Shown: positions 57,462 through 64,000 of the stretch, piece by piece
How positions within the stretch are numbered: position 1 is the stretch's first letter
How the letters are laid out: each line of letters opens with the position of its first letter
NCBI RefSeq assembly: GCF_001437075.1
Contig: NZ_JQBX01000004.1
Span: 1-64,000 of the forward strand
Source of the DNA: Pediococcus stilesii
GTDB taxonomy: Bacteria; Bacillota; Bacilli; Lactobacillales; Lactobacillaceae
DNA: 64,000 nt
Direction: 5' to 3'
Translations under genes and position numbers: made by a program
Notes under the pieces: model-generated
Database searches by the model: none
The model's input: the letters and a program-made list of their open reading frames with translations, nothing else
What the model was told of the DNA's origin: nothing

Positions 57462-59150
57462 ATGGATTATAAAAAAATGATTGTCGCTGCTTTGAAACCT
57501 GCCTTGGGAGAATACCTGTCAGATTCAGAAATTTACGGAAAAATTGAAATTCCAAAAGAAAGCAAAATGGGAGATTATGCTTTTCCAACTTTTACATTGG
57601 CAAAAGTTTTACGAAAAGCACCACAAATGATTGCCAATGAGGTTATCGAAAAAATTGATCAAAGTCAATTTGAAAAAGTTGAAGCTGCAGGACCTTATAT
57701 CAACTTTTTCCTTGATAAGACGGCCTTTGGTGCGGAAGTTTTAGAAACGATCCTTGCCCAAAAAGAAAATTATGGTAGCAATGATGAAGGAAATAATGGC
57801 AATGTACCAATTGATATGTCATCACCTAATATTGCTAAACCGATTTCGATGGGACATTTGCGATCGACAGTAATTGGTAACTCGCTTGCTTTAATTATGA
57901 ATAAGAATGGTTATAACCCAATTAAGATAAATCACCTTGGGGATTGGGGAACACAATTTGGTAAGCTAATTACGGCGTATAAACTATGGGGAAGCGAATC
58001 AGAAGTTAAGGCGGACCCGATTAATAAGTTATTGGAATATTATGTCCGTTTTCATAAGGAAGATGTAGAAAAACCTGAGTTAGATGATATTGCTCGTGAT
58101 TGGTTCAAAAAACTTGAAGACGGCGATGAAGAAGCAACTAATCTCTGGAAATGGTTCCGTGAAGAATCACTTAAATCGTTCAAACAAATCTACGATAAAC
58201 TTGGTATTACGTTTGACTCATATAAGGGTGAAGCCTTTTATAATGATAAAATGGATGAGATTGTTCAATTGCTTGAAGATAAGGGCTTATTGAAAGAAAG
58301 TCAGGGAGCCCAAGTCGTTGATTTGGAAAAATATAATTTGAATCCGGCATTAATCAAGAAAACTGATGGAGCCACTTTATATATTACGCGTGATCTAGCG
58401 GCTGCATTATATCGTTACCGAACATATAATTTTGTTCAATCATTATACGTAGTGGGCGCTGAACAGACAAATCACTTTAAGCAACTGAAGGCCGTTTTAA
58501 AGGAAATGGGCTTTGAATGGTCGGATGACATTCATCATATCCAATTTGGACTAATTACCCTAAATGGTAAGAAATTATCAACGCGTTCGGGACGAGTGGT
58601 CTTGTTGGACGAGGTTTTAAATGATGCCGTTGATTTGGCTCAAAAACAGATTAATGAAAAGAACCCTGAGTTAGAAGGGGCGGATGAAGTTGCCAAAGAA
58701 GTGGGCGTCGGAGCAGTAATTTTTCACGATCTTAAAAACGAAAGAACGAATTCGTTTGATTTTAATCTTGAAGAAGTTGTTCGATTTGAAGGTGAAACGG
58801 GTCCTTACGTTCAATACAGTCGTGCGCGAGCAGAAAGTATCTTAAGAAAAGCGGGAGAAATCGCGGAATTTGATCAATTAGAAATTTCGGATAGTAACGC
58901 TTGGGATACGCTTAAGGCACTTCAAGAATTTCCAAATATTGTTAAACGAGCGGCTGATCAGTATGAACCATCAGTTATTGCAAAGTACGCACTAGGTTTA
59001 GCAAAAGCGTTTAATAAATATTATGCCAATTCTAAAATTCTTACCGATGATAATGAGCGGACTGCGCGTCTAGCACTAGTTAAAAGTGTAAGCATTGTTT
59101 TAGAAGAAGCTCTTCGTTTACTTGGAGTTAAATCTCCGGACGAAATGTAG
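57462..59150 (+). CDS. argS: Arginyl-tRNA synthetase
   Basis: A 562-residue class I synthetase: N-terminal Add-1 domain, signature S-P-N-I-A-K-P with M-G-H-L-R-S near 122-137 replacing HIGH, K-L-S-T-R-S-G near 370 at the KMSK position and the DALR-type anticodon domain at the end. ATG 57462 has GTGAGGGA upstream; the GTG at 57423 lies inside the terminator stem and is rejected. Controlled by the T-box. Confidence 0.96.
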   Translation: MDYKKMIVAALKPALGEYLSDSEIYGKIEIPKESKMGDYAFPTFTLAKVLRKAPQMIANEVIEKIDQSQFEKVEAAGPYINFFLDKTAFGAEVLETILAQKENYGSNDEGNNGNVPIDMSSPNIAKPISMGHLRSTVIGNSLALIMNKNGYNPIKINHLGDWGTQFGKLITAYKLWGSESEVKADPINKLLEYYVRFHKEDVEKPELDDIARDWFKKLEDGDEEATNLWKWFREESLKSFKQIYDKLGITFDSYKGEAFYNDKMDEIVQLLEDKGLLKESQGAQVVDLEKYNLNPALIKKTDGATLYITRDLAAALYRYRTYNFVQSLYVVGAEQTNHFKQLKAVLKEMGFEWSDDIHHIQFGLITLNGKKLSTRSGRVVLLDEVLNDAVDLAQKQINEKNPELEGADEVAKEVGVGAVIFHDLKNERTNSFDFNLEEVVRFEGETGPYVQYSRARAESILRKAGEIAEFDQLEISDSNAWDTLKALQEFPNIVKRAADQYEPSVIAKYALGLAKAFNKYYANSKILTDDNERTARLALVKSVSIVLEEALRLLGVKSPDEM

Positions 59151-59200
59151 AACCGTTACTTTTAGTTAAATAACAACTATAATGTTCCTTTTTTACTAAT

Positions 59201-59248
59201 AGAGATTGAATCTTAAATCGCCTTTAAGATTCAATCTCTATTTTTTTA
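59201..59248 (+). terminator. Terminator of argS
   Basis: A perfect 17-bp stem (59201-59217 with 59223-59239) with five-base loop and T-run. Confidence 0.95.
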
Positions 59249-59291
59249 TCATTAAAAACTCATAATTTTAATCAAGATAGCGCTTTATCTC

Positions 59292-59344
59292 AAAACTACA
59301 CCTTTTTGGACCAAAACTACACGATTTTTGCAAAAAACTGCACC
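59292..59344 (+). promoter_or_regulatory. Three 21-bp-spaced direct repeats upstream of the Crp/Fnr gene
   Basis: AAAACTACACC (59292), AAAACTACACG (59313) and AAAACTGCACC (59334) are spaced exactly 21 bases apart, two helical turns. They lie 70-125 bases before the regulator's ATG. They look like an operator array, for autoregulation or for ArgR or another regulator; they do not match the usual palindromic Crp or ARG box patterns. Confidence 0.55.
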
Positions 59345-59415
59345 TTAAATTCTAAAAACGATTCAGTTACACTAGTGTTATCATAAAAATTAAAGAAAAG
59401 AGAGTGGATTCATAA

Positions 59416-60087
59416 ATGATAAAGGGTTATTTAAAACAAGAAATTAGAAGATTCTTTGAAGGACAGTCAGATTTTGAAAATTTACCAGTTTCGGAATTTA
59501 ATGGTTTGCTTGAATCAATCAAGCTAAAGAGAGTTCGAAAAGGTCAATGGATTTTTGACCAAGAGGATGGTTTTGAGAACGTGTTCTTTTTAAAGGAAGG
59601 ACATGTAAAATTATTTTCTATGAATGAAGAAGGAGAAGAAGGTTATTTATCGTTCGTAACTCCCAAATCGATGTTTCCGGTTCGCGGTATTTTGGATAGT
59701 AAAGAATATCAATATAATGCGGTTGCGTTATGCGATGTAGAGCTTTACTATTTACCGGCGGAAGAAATGCGTCGAACAATAATCCATAACTATACTTTTA
59801 CGATTTCTTTCATGAAGAGGATGGAGAAAATGGTTTGTTACTCAGAGAGTCTGTTAGAAAGAACGACTAGTTCAAGCGCAAAGCAACGTGTTAAGCAGGT
59901 TCTTGAAGGCCTGGTTGAGGAATATGGCCAACGTGAAAATGGAATTCGTAAAATACCATTCAAAATTTTCTTGAAAGATTTGGCAACTTTAAGCGGAACT
60001 ACAAGTGAAACTGCTGGAACGGTGATAAATCAAATGAAGAAAGAGAAAAAAGTGTCGTATAATAAGAAGATAATTTCGTTTATGTGA
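59416..60087 (+). CDS. Crp/Fnr-family regulator
   Basis: A 223-residue regulator: cyclic-nucleotide-like beta-roll at about 20-130 (F-F-L-K-E-G-H-V-K-L-F near 61), dimer helix and C-terminal winged helix (D-L-A-T-L-S-G-T-T-S-E-T-A-G-T-V-I-N). There is no N-terminal Cys cluster for an Fe-S centre; only two separate Cys residues occur. It precedes argR, which recalls ArcR-type control of arginine catabolism, but no arc genes lie in the window. Confidence 0.88.
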   Translation: MIKGYLKQEIRRFFEGQSDFENLPVSEFNGLLESIKLKRVRKGQWIFDQEDGFENVFFLKEGHVKLFSMNEEGEEGYLSFVTPKSMFPVRGILDSKEYQYNAVALCDVELYYLPAEEMRRTIIHNYTFTISFMKRMEKMVCYSESLLERTTSSSAKQRVKQVLEGLVEEYGQRENGIRKIPFKIFLKDLATLSGTTSETAGTVINQMKKEKKVSYNKKIISFM

Positions 60088-60104
60088 GGAATGGAAGTGT
60101 GAAC

Positions 60105-60563
60105 ATGAAAAAAGACCTTCGTCAGAAAAAAATATTAGATTTGATTGCTGAAAACTCGATTGCAACGCAACTGGATTTATTAAAAGCACTAGATAATGCT
60201 GGGATTGGAACAACGCAAGCAACTCTTTCAAGAGATATAAAAGAACTTAATTTAGTAAAACAGGCTGATATAACTGGTGATTTATCATACCGAGTTCTAA
60301 ATCCCGAAGAACAGGTTGAGTATGATGCTAGTCCAATAAAGGAAATCATTAAAGAAAGTGTCATGAAGATAACTCAAGTCCAATTTATTAACATCGTCAA
60401 AACTCAGCCCAATGACGGAAATCGAGTTGCGGCAGTTGTAGATGATACAGAGATGGAAGGTGTACGTGGCACGATAGCCGGATTTGATACTTTGGTGATT
60501 TTTAGTGCCGATCAGGAAGAAGCAACAAAATTAAATGAAAAATTAAACTCCCTTTTAAATTAG
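60105..60563 (+). CDS. argR: Arginine repressor ArgR
   Basis: A 152-residue ArgR: N-terminal winged helix with T-T-Q-A-T-L-S-R-D-I-K-E-L near 38-50 and C-terminal hexamer domain with G-T-I-A-G-F-D-T near 127-134. In typical ArgR this reads G-T-I-A/C-G-D-D-T and binds arginine through two Asp; one is Phe here. ATG 60105 after GGAATGGAAG is preferred over the overlapping GTG. Linked to argS and the Crp/Fnr gene. Confidence 0.9.
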   Translation: MKKDLRQKKILDLIAENSIATQLDLLKALDNAGIGTTQATLSRDIKELNLVKQADITGDLSYRVLNPEEQVEYDASPIKEIIKESVMKITQVQFINIVKTQPNDGNRVAAVVDDTEMEGVRGTIAGFDTLVIFSADQEEATKLNEKLNSLLN

Positions 60564-60664
60564 CGGTTTTTTAAGACGAAGTAAAATAAACATAATAAGC
60601 CTCAATGAGATTAGCATGATATGATAGAATATCTAAAGTATCGTAATCTGTAACGAGGTAATTT

Positions 60665-62821
60665 ATGAATATGAAAAAAATTTGGAGTACAATCAAGGCA
60701 TTTATGCGGAGAATCGGTGAACTCTTAAAGCCAATTTGGAGTCGAGTGCATCCATTTATCCATAAATATTGGCATCGATACCAGCTTACTAGGTGGATTA
60801 TCGTTGCCTTTTTAGCTTTGGTATTCTTTTCCAGTGCAATTCTAACTTATCAAGCTAAAACGGCTAATGTAAAAGATTTAAAGGCGGCTCTTTCGCAGCC
60901 AACGATGGTTTACGATAAAAATAACGAGAAAGCAGGAAGCTTGTATTCGCAAAAAGGAACGTGGGCTAATTTGGATAAAATTTCGCCTAACGTTCAAAAT
61001 GCGGTGATAGCTACTGAAGACCGAAATTTTTATAAAGAATACGGATTTTCAATTAAAGGAATCGGACGAGCATTTGTGATGTACGGAATGAATAAGCTTC
61101 TTGGACGTAATTATATTTCTGGAGGTGGGAGTACATTAACGCAACAATTGGTTAAAAATGCCTTTTTATCGCAACAACAGACCTTTACTAGGAAGGCAAA
61201 AGAACTATTTTTATCAATTGAAGTAGAAAATGTCTACACAAAAAAAGATATTTTAGCAATGTATCTTAATAACGCCTACTTTGGCAATGGGGTTTGGGGC
61301 GTTCAAGATGCCTCTGAACGTTATTTTGGTGTGAATGCGTCTGAATTAACAGTACCGCAAGCAGCGACTTTAGCTGGAATGTTAACTAACCCAAGTGGCT
61401 ATAATCCAATTGATCATCCTAAAAATTCAATTGCAAGGCGTAATGTTGTCTTGAACTTGATGGCCGAGACGGGGAAAATATCTAAGTCAGAAGCTCAATC
61501 CTATGCACAAACCAGTATGGCAACTAGTAATAATTATGATAGTACCGATGGTTATAAGTACCCGTACTATTTTGATGCCGTGATTGATGAAGCGATTAGC
61601 AAGTACGGTTTAACAGAATCTGATATTATGAACCGCGGGTATAAGATTTATACTTATCTCGACCAAGATAGTCAAGAAGGGATGCAGGAAACATTTAACA
61701 ATTCCGCTAATTTTCCAACTGACGCTACCGATGGTACGAAGGTTCAAGCCGCTTCAGTAGCAGTTAATGCTAAAAATGGTGGAGTGGAGGCGATTGTCGG
61801 TGGCCGTGGCAATCATGTGTTCCGTGGATATAATCGTGCAACACAGATTAAACGGCAACCTGGTTCAACACTAAAACCAATCGCGGTGTACGCTCCAGCA
61901 TTGTCTAGCGGATATAGTTATACTTCTGTGTTAGAAGATAAACTTCAATCGTATGGAACTAATAAGTATAAACCAGAGAATTATAACGATGAATATTCCG
62001 GTAAAATTGCAATGTATCAAGCGCTGGAACAGAGTAAAAATGCTCCGGCAGTTTGGTTATTAAATAAAATCGGCGTGGATAAGGGTTATGATTATGCTAA
62101 AAAATTTGGCTTGAATCCAGGAAAAGATGATAAAAACTTGGCAATGGCACTTGGCGGTCTGACGAACGGGGTTTCTCCGATTCAATTGGCCTCGGCTTAT
62201 ACGGCGTTTGCTAATGACGGAAAAATGTCAAAAACCGGCTTTATTAGAAAAATCGTTGATGCATCGGGTAATACCATTGTTAATAGTTCGACGGAATCAA
62301 AGCGAGTTATTTCTAAAAAGGTTTCTAAAGAAATGACAAGTATGATGCTTGGGGTATATGGAGACAGTTCTGGAACCGGGTATGGTGCGGAACCTAGCGG
62401 ATATACAATTGCTGGTAAAACTGGTAGTACTGAAGCTGATACAGGAAGCAGCTCTTCGGATGCAACACGAGATAAATGGATGGTTGGCTATACTAAAGAC
62501 GTGGTTGTGGCAACGTGGGAAGGTTTTGACGACACAAATAAGTCCCATCATTTGGAAAATATAACCGGCGTTGGAATGAATAGCATGTTCAAAAACGAGT
62601 TGAGTACAATTCTCCCTAATACAAAAGGAACGGCTTTTGATGTAAAATCGGCATCAACAATGGCCAACAGTAACGGAAGTAACATTACTTCGAATATCTG
62701 GGATAATATTGAAGATGGGACCTCTTCAATTACAGATAGTATTTCTAAGGGTGCAAGTGGAGTAAAAGAAAAGTTCGGTGAATTTTTCAGCAATGCTAAA
62801 AAGTTCGTTACAGGACAATGA
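60665..62821 (+). CDS. pbp1A: Class A penicillin-binding protein 1A
   Basis: A 718-residue bifunctional PBP: cytosolic start, one TM at about 41-60, glycosyltransferase 51 domain (A-T-E-D-R-N-F-Y near 117, G-G-S-T-L-T-Q-Q near 158), then transpeptidase with Ser in G-S-T-L-K near 401, S-x-N near 455 and K-T-G near 584, and a Ser-rich tail. It polymerises and cross-links peptidoglycan at the outer membrane face. Confidence 0.95.
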   Translation: MNMKKIWSTIKAFMRRIGELLKPIWSRVHPFIHKYWHRYQLTRWIIVAFLALVFFSSAILTYQAKTANVKDLKAALSQPTMVYDKNNEKAGSLYSQKGTWANLDKISPNVQNAVIATEDRNFYKEYGFSIKGIGRAFVMYGMNKLLGRNYISGGGSTLTQQLVKNAFLSQQQTFTRKAKELFLSIEVENVYTKKDILAMYLNNAYFGNGVWGVQDASERYFGVNASELTVPQAATLAGMLTNPSGYNPIDHPKNSIARRNVVLNLMAETGKISKSEAQSYAQTSMATSNNYDSTDGYKYPYYFDAVIDEAISKYGLTESDIMNRGYKIYTYLDQDSQEGMQETFNNSANFPTDATDGTKVQAASVAVNAKNGGVEAIVGGRGNHVFRGYNRATQIKRQPGSTLKPIAVYAPALSSGYSYTSVLEDKLQSYGTNKYKPENYNDEYSGKIAMYQALEQSKNAPAVWLLNKIGVDKGYDYAKKFGLNPGKDDKNLAMALGGLTNGVSPIQLASAYTAFANDGKMSKTGFIRKIVDASGNTIVNSSTESKRVISKKVSKEMTSMMLGVYGDSSGTGYGAEPSGYTIAGKTGSTEADTGSSSSDATRDKWMVGYTKDVVVATWEGFDDTNKSHHLENITGVGMNSMFKNELSTILPNTKGTAFDVKSASTMANSNGSNITSNIWDNIEDGTSSITDSISKGASGVKEKFGEFFSNAKKFVTGQ

Positions 62822-62885
62822 TTTTCTATACTAAAACTCGAGGCTAAATGATATAATGGGGTTGTCAATCTAGAGGAGGCGTACT

Positions 62886-63230
62886 ATGGCTGTAAACATT
62901 TATGATACCGCAAACCAAATGGAACAAGAGATTCGCGAAACAAATGAGTATAAAAGCTTACAAAGAGCTTTCGCTGATGTGCAGCAAGATGAAAATGCCA
63001 GTGCTTTGTATAAAGAGTTTCAAGAAGTTCAAAGCAAGCTTCAACAAAAGCAAATGAATGGGGAAGAACTTTCTGAAGATGAAATCAAAAAAGTTCACGC
63101 AATTGCTGATAAAATTGAAAGCGTCGATCTGATTAAAGATCTTATGGATAAGGAACGAAGCCTTAACCAATTATTCACGGATATTAATCAAATTATTGTT
63201 AAACCAATTCAAGAGCTATATAAAAACTAA
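62886..63230 (+). CDS. yheA: YheA-like protein, YlbF/YmcA family
   Basis: A 114-residue helical protein of the YlbF family (UPF0342). Segments A-N-Q-M-E-Q-E-I-R, A-L-Y-K-E-F-Q near 42 and I-V-K-P-I-Q-E-L near 105 match. In Firmicutes it commonly sits beside yhaO-yhaN, as here. Relatives support RNA processing and competence; the role of YheA is unclear. AGAGGAGG precedes ATG. Confidence 0.88.
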   Translation: MAVNIYDTANQMEQEIRETNEYKSLQRAFADVQQDENASALYKEFQEVQSKLQQKQMNGEELSEDEIKKVHAIADKIESVDLIKDLMDKERSLNQLFTDINQIIVKPIQELYKN

Positions 63231-63270
63231 TTACAAAGTGACAATTAATTTACTATAAAGCTATGCTCTA

Positions 63271-63316
63271 AAAATAGGGACTGTGAGACAAATGTTGTCG
63301 CAGTCCCATTTTTATT
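63271..63316 (+). terminator. Terminator after yheA
   Basis: TAGGGACTG pairs with CAGTCCCA, extended by inner ACAA/TTGT pairs, followed by a T-run. Confidence 0.9.
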
Positions 63317-63339
63317 TAGTAGATAAAACGGAGGAAACT

Positions 63340-64000
63340 ATGAAATTCATACATGCTGCTGATATTCATTTGGGAAGCCCCTTCCAAGGATTAAGGAAAA
63401 TTTCTAATGATGTTAGAGAAAAAGTTATTGCTTCAACCGGTGAGGCATATAATAAATTAGTCCAGGATGCAATCGATAATAGTGTCGATTTCGTATGTAT
63501 TGTTGGGGACCTGTTTGATAATCCCGAGCCGGATTTAGAAACGCTCAACATAGCAATTAGTGGGATGGATAAGTTGAATGAGGCGGGAATTCCGGTTTAT
63601 TTGAGTTATGGGAATCATGACTATCTTAATTTTAAAATTCCTAGTAACATTTTCCCAAAAAATGTAAAAATATTTGGTAACCAAGTTGAGACCAAAACGC
63701 AGACGCTTCAAGATGGAATGACAGTTGCAATTACGGGATTTAGTTACGCTAAGCGAGCAGAAGTCAACGCTAGAATTGATGAATATCCGGTTAAGAATCA
63801 GGACGTCGATTTTCAAATTGGCATGTTACATGGAAGTATGGACGGAATTAACTCTACCGAGGCGCACTATGCCCCGTTCACCCAGTCCCAATTAATTTCT
63901 AAGAACTATGATTATTGGGCGTTGGGACATATCCACAAGCGCCAAGAGATTAATTCAAAACCGATTATTACCTATTCGGGAAATACGCAGGGACGGCATG
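63340..64000 (+). CDS. yhaO: YhaO-type DNA repair phosphoesterase (partial, cut by window end)
   Basis: The first 220 residues of an SbcD/Mre11-like metallophosphoesterase: H-A-A-D-I-H-L-G near 5-12, G-D-L-F-D near 51, G-N-H-D near 87 and G-H-I-H near 205. It pairs with a YhaN ATPase expected further right and probably acts on DNA ends. AACGGAGG precedes ATG 63340. The gene runs off the window. Confidence 0.92.
   Translation, partial: MKFIHAADIHLGSPFQGLRKISNDVREKVIASTGEAYNKLVQDAIDNSVDFVCIVGDLFDNPEPDLETLNIAISGMDKLNEAGIPVYLSYGNHDYLNFKIPSNIFPKNVKIFGNQVETKTQTLQDGMTVAITGFSYAKRAEVNARIDEYPVKNQDVDFQIGMLHGSMDGINSTEAHYAPFTQSQLISKNYDYWALGHIHKRQEINSKPIITYSGNTQGRH

Overview
The window is low-GC Gram-positive DNA and reads as a chromosome segment of a Lactobacillaceae species carrying a nearly complete prophage. 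The host genes argue for this placement: a T-box-controlled argS, a cell-wall operon for an L-Lys–D-Asp/D-Asn cross-bridge (asnB, murE, D-Asp ligase, Asp racemase), and yheA next to yhaO. The genus cannot be fixed from the sequence alone. 

Positions 1 to about 37,570 are a siphovirus-type prophage. Its integrase and left attachment site should lie left of the window. Reading rightward: a leftward lysogeny block (small protein, lipoprotein, ImmA-like protease, CI-like repressor); an operator region with CTAG motifs; Cro-like, Rha/ORF6C antirepressor and small early genes; a recombination/replication block (ERF annealing protein, SSB, HNH nuclease, replisome organiser with internal tandem repeats, DnaC-like loader, RusA); small accessory genes; MazG-like; and the ArpU-type late regulator. 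A roughly 490-base non-coding, highly structured and terminated region with tRNA-like domains follows, next to an autonomous cargo gene. Then come HNH, terminase (P27-type small and large subunits), portal, ClpP-like protease, HK97-type capsid, connector genes, tail genes, baseplate, holin and a secreted amidase endolysin. 

The most unusual prophage features are four. (1) The major capsid and major tail genes both end in a -1 slippery heptamer followed by a matching stem-loop, and both frameshifts would add nearly the same 18-residue tail. (2) The structured, terminator-ended RNA region at 12.57-13.00 kb resembles two tRNAs with expanded anticodon domains. (3) One baseplate protein fuses a BppU-like domain to a metallophosphoesterase. 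(4) Several leftward, separately transcribed membrane or cargo genes are inserted among rightward genes. 

From 37.7 kb the host chromosome continues: a MurJ/YtgP-like flippase, RsuA pseudouridine synthase, NAD(P)HX dehydratase, universal stress protein, deoxynucleoside kinase, a HAD phosphatase with small membrane proteins, tRNA-Leu(CAG), alpha-carbonic anhydrase, a DUF308 membrane protein, MscL, the cell-wall operon, a membrane-anchored nuclease, a second HAD phosphatase, an MhqO/MhqD-like pair, tRNA-Gly(CCC), an aldo-keto reductase, T-box/argS, a Crp/Fnr regulator with argR, a class A PBP, yheA, and the start of yhaO cut by the window end. Most host units end in clear intrinsic terminators. 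G-rich 11-bp direct repeats occur at the prophage right end and again near tRNA-Gly, and may mark integration sites.
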